Shown: positions 12,360-24,339 of the stretch, in pieces
Position numbering within the stretch: the stretch's first letter is position 1
Layout of the letters: each line of letters opens with the position of its first letter
From: Dichotomocladium elegans
Lineage: Eukaryota > Mucoromycota > Mucoromycetes > Mucorales > Lichtheimiaceae
Assembly: GCA_025716815.1 (NCBI GenBank)
Contig: JAIXMN010000013.1
Span: forward strand, 248,001 to 312,000
Reading direction: 5' to 3'
DNA: 64,000 nucleotides
Translations under genes and position numbers: made by a program
Notes under the pieces: model-generated
Seen by the model: only the letters and a program-made list of their open reading frames with translations
Databases searched by the model: none
What the model was told of the DNA's origin: nothing

Positions 12360-13259
12360 ATAACTCTCTTTGCATATATAATCTATTCCCTTTGACATAC
12401 AACATACGCAGCGCATCACCCCTTTCACCCCTTGTATTATCTATTCCCTTACCCTCTCTGGGTGATCCTATTGTCTTGTCACATTCATTCATTGCCAGGA
12501 TGCCAATATATTCATATACGTATAACGTAGAGCTGGGGGGTGGGAAAGGACGGATGACAGCATACAAACAGATCGAGACTTAGGAACCAATGTAATCTGG
12601 GCTTCTACTCTCTCATCTGTTAATGTGCTAAAAAAAAAAAAAGGAGGACGTCTGGATGCGTCCTGAACGTTTACCACATAGCACCGATTGCAAAGAAATA
12701 GAGACTTCAGCGACGGTAAACCATTCTCACATTGTCACCGAGTGTATTGAGATTTCATATTCCACTTTTCTTCGCTCCCATGGCGGGATATGGTGAACTG
12801 TGTAGGCGAAAAGGAGACACTGAGTTTGGGTCTGATCCACAATGAACCGCTAGTTCATAATCTATGACGACAGTTTGTTCTGGTTTCCAAACATAATTTC
12901 CTAAGGGAGCATAAATTTGTCGCATGGATAGAGAAGGCCAAGAGACATACGCATTAGTCAACAGAAAATATCAGGCCCCCTTCTTACTCTTTAACTTATC
13001 CCAAAGATAGCTAGGTGTACCGTTACGGTAACAATGGCAGAAGCGGGAGGAAAGGATGGATCCGGTGCTGTTGAGCGTCGATGGCAGATGCGACGGCAGA
13101 AGGGTTGGAACAAGGAACGAGGAGGGACAACGTCAACGTCATCGGCAGAAGCAACGAACAAAGCAGACGAAGACAAAAACACCTCGACAAAGCCATGGTG
13201 AGAGACCTGCGCGAGTCCAGTCAAACCACGATCCCACCCAAAGCCCATATGCTCTCCTT
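12360..13259. other. Spacer, no supported gene
   Basis: Contains a poly-A tract near 12630 but no convincing open frame. The stretch from about 13030 is more GC-rich than its surroundings yet carries no recognisable domain on either strand. Confidence 0.4.
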
Positions 13260-13880
13260 CTCGAGGCACTTGAGTTAGACTGCTATCGGTGTCTACAGAG
13301 GATCCGGAATATTAAAAGATTGCAGAATGGAACAAAGGTAACCCTATTGCCTTCTACTTTGCTCTTGACAACTGACCAAAACTGCTCAATTGGATCGCGT
13401 TCAGGCGAGCAGGGGGGAAGATAAACACATCAATATCATCAGTCCTATGGATAAATGCATTATCCATTCTAAAATAACGCTCTCATGCTCTTCATCGAGA
13501 ATACGCGAACCACTCCTCGCGCCAGGTTTCTTAAAGATACTGGAAGAGTCCTTCTCGTACTGTAGCTCCCATCGATCGGCTGAACGAACATGGATTCCAT
13601 AGCAGCTGATGCACTCAGGGCCTTCTGAAACACCCGCTTGAAAAATCTGACCTTGTGTTGGTCAGTGTACGCTGTGTAACTGTACTTGATCCCCGCTTCT
13701 TTCATGTACCCTTTCGCTTGTGAATAGATGTGGTAGTTATCTTTGCAAGATACGCTACTCGGATATTTAGTGCGAGAACAAAGGGATTGCAGAGAGCACA
13801 TTTCTTCATTAACGACCTGATGTTTGACCATCTTTGTAGAAGAAGAAATTGCTCATTTGTGAATGGAAAAGTGCATAAAA
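13260..13880 (-). pseudogene. Internally deleted IS630/Tc1-type transposase
   Basis: Read on the minus strand this starts with MVKHQVVNEEMCSLQS and continues through the helix-turn-helix part AYTDQHKVRFFKRVFQKAL, matching the copies at 27.0 and 53.4 kb. It then jumps straight to the end of the catalytic domain, including PIEQFWSVVKSKV, the segment that holds the third acidic DDE residue in IS630-type transposases. Compared with the 53-kb copy, about 550 bp of the catalytic core are missing, and the join at about 13,467 lies in a shared AATGG. It cannot encode an active transposase. The outer ends are too decayed to place exactly. Confidence 0.8.
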
Positions 13881-14121
13881 GAGAAAGAAGCGACATCTTT
13901 CTGTGGATGCCTGTGGCGCCTTTGATCTTGGAAAATAGTTTATGTCGTTCTTTTTTTTTGGGGGGGAGTGTGTGTGGATGAGTGGGAGTTGTTGGTTACA
14001 TGCCGTATCTTCAGACTTTAATGGCCGATTTCTTAGCTTATTTTCTCGAAGTATTTTTCTTGGAGTTCTATCTTTTCTCTCTGTCCCTCACACACACACA
14101 CACGCCATTTTATTCTCAGTG

Positions 14122-15935
14122 ATGGGCTTATTTACGACGCTAAACTCACTTGCGCACGGTGGCCAACAACAGCCTGATTCATATGTCAAAAAAAAATGCT
14201 ACAGGATTGAGCAAGAACTAGGTATAGGTCAAACGTACAGCGGGCCATAAGACATAATATATACATGTATATATGAAAATACAAAAGATGGCACAAAGGG
14301 AAAGGAAGAAAGAAGAAAAGCCCACAAACGCAGACAATATCATTATTAGGACGAGGGTCCTTTGGATCTGTGAAACGAGCTGTTCGGCTTTCAGATAATA
14401 CACCAGTGGCTATTAAGATCGTCATGAAGAAGACGGTCAAAGGTCGCTTTGATATGGTCCTTTCCGAAATCAATGTGCTCAGGAATCTTCATCATCCCAA
14501 TGTCATTGGCTTTTATGATTTCTTTGAATCTCGGTACGCATAGTAGTAAATGCATGACTGGGTGAACATGACTTGGCGTGAGTGATATGACAATGCTCTC
14601 TGACACAGGTACCATCTTGTATTATTTCTAGTGAAAAGTTTTATATGGTCTTTGAGCTGTAAGCATAGGGGCGATGCTATGCGAGAACTGAGTACAAAAT
14701 TGATATACCCCTATGATTAGTGCTACAGGCGGCGAGCTTTTCGAGCGACTATTTGAACGCGGCAAATTCACCGAGAAAGACGCGGTAGGAAAAAATAAAA
14801 AGAAAAACCCCTTTCTGTCTGCGAGCATTGCAGCCTAAATGGCGAGGGCACACGCGCGCGCGTGTATATGTGTTGGGGCTGGTTATTAGATATCAATTGT
14901 ACGGTCCATTCTTCTTGGTATCGAATATTTACATTCAAAGAATATTGTTCACAGAGGTAAATAGAACATGGGTATATGGTTTCTTTGGGCAAGCGCATAA
15001 TCCTCTTTTGTTAGACATGAAGCCTGAAAATTTATTATTCAAAAGCTCGGATCCGGATGCGGACCTGGTCATTTGCGATTTTGGGTATGAATGGTTCCTT
15101 TATTGTACCTTTAAAGTAATATTTTTTTTTCTATAGAATTGCAAAAGAAACCAGCGACTTATCCATCTTAGAGACCGTATGTGGCTCGCCTCTCTACGTA
15201 GGTTTGTATCACATTGACAGTGTACTTGCTTTATGTGCAGAGAACTCAGAACTCACTCCGCCTATAGCTCCCGAAGTACTCAAAAGGGAGGGATATGGGT
15301 CGCCCGTGGATATGTGGGCTGTAGGGTAAGATTAAGGGCACATGCAATCAGGCAATGCGACTCATCATCATCCGTATTTCGTCTGTCTACCAGTGTGATT
15401 ACCTATATGCTGTAAGTGGTGAGATAAACCAATCTGACTATTTGACTAAGCCAAGTAATCCTACACTGCTTCCCATTTCATACCTAGACTATGTGGCTAT
15501 CAACCTTTTCAAAGCGAGGATCAAAGCGAGTTAATGGATCAGATCATCAATGCAAAGTATCAGTTCCACGAGCGGTACTGGCGCCACATCTCCGAAGACG
15601 GTACATAATGAAAATGAGCATGTACAAGTGTGTATGTGACTGATTACTTCACAACCGTATTAGCAAAGGATTTTATTCGCAAGCTACTTTCACTCAACCC
15701 AGCTGAACGGCTGACAGCTACGCAGGCCTTGAAGGATAAGTGGATGACCGGAAAAAAGGCAGGCGAGGTGGATATCTTACCATCGGTGCGTGGGAACTTC
15801 AACCCACATCGTGCGTTTAAGAACGCCGTCCATGTTGTGAGCGCAATGACTAAGCTTCGTGCGGCTGCGGAAGTGTCACGGCGTGAAAGAGAACGCAAAG
15901 AACAGCAACAGCAAGAGAGACTGGAGTCTGTTTAG
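14122..15935 (+). CDS. Ca2+/calmodulin-dependent protein kinase I-like, eleven exons
   Basis: Ser/Thr kinase of the CaMK group. Exons: 14122-14221, 14350-14533, 14632-14658, 14721-14784, 14890-14956, 15015-15084, 15137-15201, 15268-15325, 15394-15411, 15488-15600 and 15664-15935, in frame throughout, 345 residues. Landmarks: glycine loop GRGSFGSV (34-41), VAIK with Lys56, HRDMKPEN with catalytic Asp148, CDFG with Asp169, and APEVL after the activation loop ETVCGSPLYV. The C-terminal tail FNPHRAFKNAVHVVSAMTKL has the basic/hydrophobic pattern of the autoinhibitory and calmodulin-binding helix of CaMKI. The 27-nt and 18-nt exons are unusually small. Calcium control is inferred from the tail, as no EF-hand is present. 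Confidence 0.9.
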
Positions 15936-16479
15936 ATACGGTGATCGTACTGTTACCTATGGCCCAAAAAGATAAACGCCTCAAGACTTTATTTTCCAAT
16001 AAATTTCGTATTGATAATCCTTCCTCCACACCTCTTGATTTACACTCCAGGGCAGCGCCGGCCATAACCGGGACGGACATACAGCGACAGAGGAATAGGG
16101 CCAGAGGTGGAAAAGGAAGGAGCAGAAAGGCGTCCAGGATCACTCTCTCTTCTATAACGCATCAAGTACGGGTACGATTGCTCGATCTGCAAGGACGAGC
16201 GGATGTTAGATTGCAATAAAACAAATTAGTATGATAGTGATGGTAGCGGATGAGGACTTGGAAGAGAGAGAGAGAGAGACTGACTGGAGTTCGATGAGGA
16301 AGTAATTACTGCGGCCGATCGCATATGCATACTTCCTTTGCGATGACTATGCACAGGGGACTAGAGAAGAGGATGGTTATATTCGATCATAGACGGATAG
16401 ACTATAAGAAAATCCGGAGCCTGACGGCACCTTATTCCCTTTTAAAGTCTGCTTCTTTCATCTAAATCTTTTCGCTTTG
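15936..16479. other. Kinase 3' flank and spacer
   Basis: An AATAAA-like element follows the kinase stop (near 15999). There is a (GA)n run near 16266-16280. The open frames here look like untranslated sequence. Confidence 0.45.
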
Positions 16480-16700
16480 TGATATGCACATCAGCAAGTT
16501 CAGGGTTTTCCCTGCAAGATAGACTACGCAGATATTCTATGTGAGGACAAATGGATTGGAGGGAATACATTTCCTCATCAGAGATATAGCCCATAGTTTC
16601 AGGGCAGCCATGTTCCCCGACGACGTCACCTTGCTCATCTTTGTAAAAAAAAAAAAAAATAGATTACTCATTTCAGAATGTAAAATGGGTATAATAGAAT
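16480..16700 (-). mobile_element. 5'-end fragment of an IS630/Tc1-type element
   Basis: On the minus strand this aligns by eye with the region upstream of and at the start of the transposase in the 53-kb element: shared blocks include ACATTCTGAAATGAG, GAGGAAATGTA and AGAATATCTGCGTAG. Only this 5' portion remains. A poly-A/T tract interrupts it near 16650. Confidence 0.65.
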
Positions 16701-18671
16701 AGACAAAAAGCTGAACAACATTTATAAAGATGGAAGCTCATTTTTGCGATATCTTTCGTCATGCATGCGATATTTGTTTTGTCATCACGCGTAAAGATTG
16801 TTGCACCTGCCATTGCAAGTCGTTAGATATTTTCAGAAGTCTAGTAGTACAATATATTCTCAGACAGAGTGTTCATCTTAAGAAGACATTATGATGGATG
16901 AAATCGCACAAAGCAATGGTTATGTAACAAGGGAAGACGCCTGCAACGAACTTCTGGATAGTCAAACGAGATCCGTACGAAGCAGATATCCGCATCAAAG
17001 TCACTATAATTCATCCAATGATAAGACTGATAAGGCCTACAAAGGGCTGTATGTGCTAGATTGCAGTAAAGACAAGTCTTTTATGGCAGCGCTCATATTG
17101 CATTAGGCCATGGAGCATCAGTATCAGCATAGAAATCCCGAATTAGCGATCCTCTGTCTGCCGCTACGGACTGATCTGCCCTCTTTCTTCTCGTGGCTGC
17201 TATTTGGAGGATCTAAAATGTAACATTTAAGATATGAGATACTGCAACTGCTTCAGGCATTGTTATTGGTCTTGCTCTTGATTTCAATACAGCACTGTAT
17301 ATACTAAATCCAACGTCAGCCATGATCGAACAAACTGGATTCATTTCCATGAATCGATTAGAGCGACGGACTTCCGCCAGCGCATCCAACACTAGTGCTT
17401 CCATGTTCTTGTTCGAAGATGCAGCATGTACCCGAATTCTTCCAGCCTTCCACTACTTGATATGCCATTTAGTCCCATTTCTATGGTCAAAGTTTTCTGA
17501 GCATTATTTCAAGGAATCTTGAGCTTGAATCAGTCCGTGCAAGAGAGCGCCATTGCACTTTAATCCAGGTGCTTTGATCTGAATTTGAGTGATTTTTCTA
17601 CATAGTAGTAAACCCAAAGTTACTATTGCAAGATATGCTTTATATGTATATATAGTATCTTGTGTCTGAGAAAGCAGACTGATAGGCAGCGCAGCCCCAT
17701 ATGTTCAGTATACCCACGGTTCATCAGCGACATGACACTGTTTCGTTTCCATAATAGAATGGATTACCCATTAGAGGATGCGAAGTATATCAAGAAGAAA
17801 AAATGGTTTAAAGTGCTCGAAAGGCTGGTGTTTTATCTGCATAGATTCACGACTTCGCTTACCGAATACAGTGTACTGTATACCGAACGAGTGAACACAT
17901 GTATGAAGGGATCGGCAAGGAACGCAACACAGGAGATACGGATGCGTATCCAAATTAGCAATGATAGATAGGCTGGAAAGGTTCTATTACTGTTTTTGTT
18001 CATGATAGGCGAAGATTACTTTTTTTGAAGCACAAAATCATGACATTTACATGCTAGAAGTCTTTTGTGCACGATTTCGGCTAATGTTAACTTTAGTAGC
18101 AATCAAACTATTGTGACCTAGCGTTACTTGTTATGAAATAACTTTCGATCTCAATCCCATTGCGGTTTTCACAAACAATCAAGGCTTATACTATATTTCC
18201 GTTCAAAAACACACGCACATAAACTGGACTCAAGCTTGTGGAAAAGATAGCGTGGCGGACATCCGGCCCTAATATATGGTATTATGTAATTGAAGAAGAA
18301 ACGACGTGGGACTGATAAGGGATCAGCGACCCCTGAGTATGCTTCTAGTGCAACATCGGCTTTTAGGAAGTTTTCAAACGGTCAATAGGAAAAGCAAAAT
18401 TTAAAGTTTGGTACAGAAGCATTGGGCAACAAAGAAATGAATGCAGGCCTCCGTCGCAGAAGGCGGGTAGGTAGACACGCAGGACCCTTTAAACAGAAAC
18501 CTTGAGCTCCGGAGGAATTGGTACATCCTGTGCCTGGTGGATGGCGTCCAGGCTCGTTTGTTCGGAAGACAAACTTTTCCGTCTGATGTTTTGATCCGGG
18601 GATTTTTTTTTTTTTTGCAGTCTAGCTACGTATACCTCCACTCCGGCGCATGTTTGTCTTATCCTGTCAAG
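16701..18671. other. Gene-poor, probably decayed repeat sequence
   Basis: Several open frames of 60-100 codons occur on both strands (for example 16891-17106 plus, 17213-17404 minus, 17660-17971 plus), but none carries a recognisable domain or splice support. Their mixed, stop-riddled character suggests degraded transposon or gene relics. Confidence 0.4.
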
Positions 18672-18680
18672 GTATAAATA
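18672..18680 (+). promoter_or_regulatory. TATA box
   Basis: GTATAAATA lies 50 bp upstream of the ATG at 18730, a good match to a TATA element at a plausible spacing for a short 5' leader. Confidence 0.6.
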
Positions 18681-18729
18681 CATCGACCCCATCCTTCATA
18701 CTCCTCATTCGCTTACTATCTAGCACATC

Positions 18730-19032
18730 ATGCTGTCTCCCTCTCAGCCTGAATACCTGCAATACGTTCTGTTGCGCTTCGGACATCATCTTTCTGCAAA
18801 CGAGCAACAAAGCTTCTCAACCCGCTATTCTGGTATCGTCCAGAGTTCATCACATGGGACCATGATGCATCAAGCCAAACGCTATATCGCCCACGCATCG
18901 TTGCCAGCAAACCATCATCCCTTGGCGCAACATGCTGTCGTTCACCAATCGATATCAACCGCCACACGATCCCATCGCCGTCGACAAGAGCCTTCGCCTT
19001 ATACCCCAGCCATGGTCTCGTTCTCACAGTAA
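18730..19032 (+). CDS. Small hypothetical protein (100 residues)
   Basis: An intronless open frame preceded at 50 bp by a consensus TATA box. It starts MLSPSQPEYLQYVLLRFGHH and continues His/Ser-rich and polar, with several HH and SQ pairs and no signal peptide or membrane segment. No family recognised. The promoter element argues for a real transcript; the low-complexity composition leaves room for doubt. The antisense frame over the same bases (18,728-19,027) looks like a shadow. Confidence 0.5.
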   Translation: MLSPSQPEYLQYVLLRFGHHLSANEQQSFSTRYSGIVQSSSHGTMMHQAKRYIAHASLPANHHPLAQHAVVHQSISTATRSHRRRQEPSPYTPAMVSFSQ

Positions 19033-19363
19033 TATATAGAGCTCCTGTTTACCCGCCCTCTTCCTCCCCATGTCTAGCGTTGTATTACTAGGTATTTACC
19101 AAATGAATGTATGCCAGTCATTGTCATACAGAGAAAAGCCCAAAGATGGATAATTCTCCTTTTGGGTAACCAAGACATTAGGGCCGAGTATGACTCGCTC
19201 TCTCACCCCGAATTTTTCTGGGTATTTGGACACACGGCATTGTCGGGAAACACATAGCGTTGCTCTTTTGCTTCTGCGGTGTACCTTAGCTTTGGGAACC
19301 TGTGCCGGTCTCCCTCTTCTTTTCTCTCTCTCTCTCTCCTGTTCGAAGAACCGCTTGCCTGCC

Positions 19364-20257
19364 ATGAGTTTAAACTGGGCTATGCTCATTCCCGGCCAAA
19401 ACGAGCCGGTACTGCTTCCCGGCGAACATCAGCACCTCTTCCGTCAAGATGCCGTCAAGGCAAGACTTGATTGTGGCGGACCTAGGTAGATTCAACCAAA
19501 CTGAGCATCTACAAAAAAATAAAATAAATCTTATTGAATCGGTCGATGGTTCCCCGCTTCCCCTTTACCGCCGCTGCCGACGTCGCCACCACCAGTGCTC
19601 AATGGGATGCAAAAGGCAAACTTTACGTTTCAAACCAACGCGTAAGTTCAGCACGACCCATGTCCTCGTCAATGATGCTGTTGAGTTTGAAAAGGAACAT
19701 GAATGGCATGTATTGTGCGAGAGCTTTATTATCCTTTTTTTTTTATAGATCGTCTTTGTCGCCGATGGTGAAAATTCTAAATTCCAATCGTTGAACATTC
19801 CTTTGCGCAGCTTGCGCAACTGGAAATTGCAGCAGCCTTGGTTTGCTGCTAATTATGTCACTGCTGACCTAGTTCCTGTAAGGCCCGGGACGTTGGATGG
19901 GGGGGTGGGGTAGTGAGAAACAAAAGAAAAAAGAAGGCGAGAGAGGGTGTGTATGCGTGTGTGATAGACTGATACGTAGACCCATGTCCGACCCTCGCTG
20001 CATATGCACATGCACATATAGACGCCAGGAGGCGGCTTACCATGTATCGGTACTCTGAATCTCACATTCACAGAAGGAGGTAGGTAACTGCCCTACTTAA
20101 CGCACCCTTCCCCCAATAAAAAGAGCGACTAAAAAGAGCAATATCTTTCTTAGGCGCAATCGAATTTACCACTATCTATCGCAGGTTGCTTGACAACATC
20201 AGTGCTGACTTGACTGAAGCCTTGCCTGCGTATGAACCACCCGCTTACAGCGGATGA
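19364..20257 (+). CDS. WBP2-like GRAM-domain protein, five exons
   Basis: Exons 19364-19485, 19596-19641, 19749-19877, 20022-20079 and 20154-20257 keep frame and give 152 residues. It begins MSLNWAMLIPGQNEPVLLPGE, the start typical of fungal WBP2/UPF0664 proteins, then continues with the PH-like GRAM fold: KGKLYVSNQRIVFVADG, LRNWKLQQPWFAANYV and LNLTFTEGGAIEFTTIY. It ends PAYEPPAYSG, containing a PPxY motif that in WBP2 relatives binds WW domains. It probably acts as a membrane- or lipid-associated adaptor. The exon 1/2 join is the least certain because the acceptor lies after a long pyrimidine-rich intron. It is convergent with the Zn2Cys6 gene. Confidence 0.82.
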
Positions 20258-20497
20258 GAGCAACACTTGTCACAAAAAGTGCGTGAATGTTTTCTTCAAA
20301 GAGAAATAATCTACTTGTCTTGAATGCGCGTAAAAGAAAAAAGAGAGAAAGGCGTAATTTTTTGGTTAGATTGGGTGGGTATATCAAATCAAATCAAGAA
20401 ATATGCTGTGTGTGCGTGTGTGTTTTTTGGCAGGAAGAAAAAGGAATGATTTTGGTATCATATAATTACTGCGAGGCTATCGGCCTCAATGTTATCT

Positions 20498-23400
20498 TCA
20501 TGACATGCCCTTCGTTGCTTGCATATCCTCAAACCCTATTGTGCTAACGGTAGGAGCAATAGCAGAAGCTGCATTATTGGCCATGAGCGGCTCCCATTGA
20601 TCTCCGCCGGTTCCCGCCATTATCAGCTCATGCATCATATCATCACCCATGGGAGTGTCAATAGCCATCGTATCCATTGGCCCTTGTTGAGTATATGCAT
20701 AGTCGGTGTCCAAAGCCATTGTGATATCTTGGGATGGCATATTGTAATTGTTGATGTGTTGTTGTTGCTGCTGCTGCTGGTGCTGCGATGCCCCTGGTTG
20801 TTGCGGTGGTAGGGGCTGTAGTGCCTGAATTGGTTCAAATCCCAAATGTGGGATTGCTGTTGCAGGTGAAGCAGCGGAGGACACAGGAATCATCATTGGA
20901 TCATTTGGAAGGGAAATCGTGTGCCGTCGTGGGTGTGAAGCAGATGTATGAAAGTCAACAGCCCCTCCAAAGGAAGGGTGCGGTGGCAGAACGTGTTGTT
21001 GTTGTTGCTGCTGCTGTGTTGGTTGTTGCGGCGGAGGCGGTGACGGTGTATGTTGCTGTTGCTGTTGCTTATGTTGCAGCGCAGATGGCATATGGTGAGG
21101 TAGAGGCTGTTGTACTCGCTGTATGTGTCGACCAACAGCGTTTAAAGAGGTATGGGGTAGTCGTTCATAATAGGAGGGCATCATAGCCGTCATAGACGAT
21201 TGACGTCGCAATTGTCTCGACAATCGCGGCGGCTGATGCGAGGTCATAGAATAACTCTCGCCTGAAGACTCGCTGACATTCGCGGACCCTGGGTATACAA
21301 AATCCGGTGCAATGGGTGATCCCCTTGCGTGTGCTGGAGGCCAATTGCTTCCGCCCCCAATAGGCTTGCTCATGTGCGCTCGCCGCGTTGCTCGTAAATC
21401 TTCTTGAGAATAAGAAGTCGGGTGGCTTAATCGTTGTTTTCGGCTCAAGTACGCTTGAGGATTCAAAAACTGGGGCTGAAGTTGAGGCGGTTGCTGCTGT
21501 GGCAGCGGCTGCTGGTGGTGGTTGTACAGCGGAATGTTTGCCCCGCTCTGCATCATTAGCGATGCAAATCGGGTCGGGTCCGATATCGTTGCGCTCGAGT
21601 TGAGCAATGTGTTGTCTGTCATATACGGCATCGGCTGGTGAAAACCTTGCTGATGTTGTTGTTGCTGCTGGAAGTGCCATTGAACTGGCTGACCAGCTTT
21701 TGCCATTTGGACGAGATATGATCCAGGCCCGCCTGTAAAAGTATGGCGGCGGTTCGCAATTTTGAGATTTCGGATGGCCGATGTCATGCGCGGCGAGGAG
21801 GATGTGGAGGATGCATCAGACGCAGGGACCCGATCGTTCGGCATTGGCTGCTGTGGTTGTTGCTGTGGTACAGCCGGGACCGACGATGACATGATGGTGC
21901 TTTCGGTAGAGTAGGACGAAACACTATTTGCGCTGCTGTTGTTGTGTTGGACCGGTGGAGAATACGTATTGAGACCAGATACAGTTGCACAGTTCGCTGG
22001 ATCGACTGCCATACGCCCGTACATGTGCGCCAGCTCGGCTTCCTTCATCTGAGACTGGAATTCCATGGCTGGAGATTCGGGTGCGAGGCGGGTGAGGATG
22101 GAGCGTGCTTTGTCATACTGCTGCTTGGCAATCTCGGCAAGGTTTGGGTCAGGGTTGGCCATTTCGGCTCGGTGGATTGTTGCCGCCATCGTCACACAAT
22201 GTATTGTGTGCTGCACTCCGCGAGTCGGGCAATGGAAAACGTCAAAATCGTACGAGTCAAAAAGTGTCTCGGCAATGGTGGTAATGTTAGACGCTGCTGA
22301 GGCACATAATTGCTGATGAGGATAGGGTTCCGTTTCGGCATCAATATCTGGAAGGGAATGAATCATATAGTGGCGGTGCAGCAGAATAACACTAAAATGA
22401 TAGGTCATGTGCAGGAAGGCAACAAAGGGTGACGTGATTGGTTGTTTATCTGCAGGATAGTTCAGATTGCTGTCGGTTGTAGGTGTGTAAGAGAGCGAGA
22501 CAGGAAGTTCGTGGACGAAGTTCTCTAAGTGCGCGTTAAGTAGGAACAATGCCACCTGCTCTTCTACTATCTGGACCTGGGAGCGCTGATCACCCTGTGC
22601 ACTTTGTCTCAAATTGACCCGGCGTATAGTATGGTAGATCTCGGATAGAGTTTTCGAAAGTTGGATTACAAGGTTATTGTTTGTTACAACTTCTTCCAGG
22701 AGTGGCCCCTCCTCGCTAGTGGCGAGAGGGTATTCAGTTGTACAATCATTTGTCGTGAAACTCGGCTCGCGCCCCTGCTCGATGCTATAGCGTTGTATTA
22801 AAACCAAGGCAACACTGCGGTCAGTCGAAACCAATTACCTCATCCCTAGGTCGTAGACAAACACGGTCCAAAATGTCCTTTTTTTGGCTTCGTGTTCCTG
22901 AGGGTCGTGTGGGGCTGTGCTGTCTAGTTTTGACAAACCCATATCGTTACACATCTTGATGGCCTTGCTGAGGTAGAGGCCAGGTCTTCGAAAATAACCT
23001 AGGCGTTTGTAATAATCTTGGTATTTTGCAAGTAGCACCAATGCTTGTATTGTTGATGTGCGCGGTGCGTCGGAATATTCTTCGATTTTAGCAAATGCCC
23101 TTTGATAAAAGGAGAAACCGGGAGGGATGGCGCTGTTAGCGGTTGGGCTGGTGTTGCTGCTGCCGTATTCCGGTGCCCAGCGGGCGGCCACAGCGCACAT
23201 AGCATAGAGCAGTAAAGGCGATGGAGGATTTGTTTTGCTCTCAAACTGTTTGTAAAACAATGGTTTGTGAATCATGGGGACATATCTGTGTACGCTAGCA
23301 AAATATATCTTGATGAGTGATGGCGGTACATCCTGCGGCAACCCGACGGGAGGGAAAGATGATTCTGCGGTAGAGTCTATATCCGTCACCATTAGATCCT

Positions 23401-24339
23401 TCCTGTGCGCTGTTGCAGGGCCGGGCAGGACCGTCGTTGACAAAGAAGAGCCCGGGTGGCCACCATACAATGTCTGCATTCGGTCGATTCGTTCGCGGAT
23501 ATCGTTCACATACATTGCCTGCCCGATCTCATTGATACTATAGCGTTCAGCAACATCGGTAATGGTTGGACATATGGAAGATCCTTCACTGCTGTCATTA
23601 CTACACGGCGCTGCCACAGAAACGCTTGGGCCCTCATCCTCTGCTAGTTGGAATCAGGAGCCATCCAATTCGGTCAGTTAAACTCTATGCAGTCGCAACT
23701 GTCGCAGTCGTCGTTATCAAAATAGCTTGCCTTCTTGAGCCATAACATCGCAGACACTGCTTGATGGTGATGTCGACGATGCCAATGCATTATTGAGAAT
23801 ACGTCGTGCTGGACCATCAATTGACTGTAAAGCTCGCTCGATAACCTGGAGCCGCTGCTCCAGGAGCTCAACATATTGCTTGGGTGGTCCTCGCTTGGGT
23901 GGTATTTTAGCAAACACGCATGGCGTTTCCGATTTGCGGCAACGCGCGCAAGGTTGGACGCCATCGCACTTCACCTATCATAATGATGTTTTTTGTTGGG
24001 AGAAAAGGGAATTGAGATTTTGTCCTATGGGAGCGGGAACCGAGCAAGAAGAGGGATATGAGAACGCTAGGATGACCAACCCATCTGTGGTTTGTCATAC
24101 CCATACGCTGGCTTGCTCGCCTTGTCCCACAGTCTGTACTTCCAGTTCTACCCTTCTCCATTCCCGTTGAAAATAAAGTATACCTTGCGCTTACGGCATT
24201 CGTCGCAAGCACGCGTCGTCTTATTACGTCGATTTTGAGCGTTGGTCGCGGGCCCCGGGGGGTCTTTTTGTTTTAGAGATTTTTTACTTGAATCTGGTGT
24301 TATTGAATCCGGAGAGCCATGATCGAGAGGGTTGTCCAT
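20498..24339 (-). CDS. Zn2Cys6 fungal-specific transcription factor, Gln-rich
   Basis: Minus-strand exons 24339-24184, 23974-23731, 23643-22839 and 22784-20498, 1163 residues. Residues 45-71 form a complete binuclear zinc cluster (Cys45, 48, 55, 61, 64, 71; CX2CX6CX5CX2CX6C), split by intron 1 between CRKRK and VKC. A short coiled coil follows (YVELLEQRLQVIERAL). The middle region with PSLIKIYFASVHRYVPMIHK, the helices through FFRRPGLYL-like YFRRPGLYLSKAIKMC and TFWTVFVYD is the fungal_trans regulatory domain; the exon 3/4 splice restores GMSIEQGREPSF there. The C-terminal 450 residues are disordered with several poly-Gln tracts, typical of activation regions. Intron 2 is a GC-AG intron (donor GAAG/GCAAGC at 23730). 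Target genes are unknown. Confidence 0.9.

Noticed and set aside
15941..16219. 92-codon frame just after the kinase stop
   Set aside because: Starts 6 bp after the kinase stop and overlaps its likely 3' UTR; no domain.
16891..17971. Several 60-100-codon frames in the gene-poor stretch
   Set aside because: No recognisable domain and no joinable exons; treated as relic sequence.
20788..21186. 132-codon valine-rich frame opposite the Zn2Cys6 gene
   Set aside because: It is the antisense shadow of the CAG/CAA (poly-Gln) repeats.
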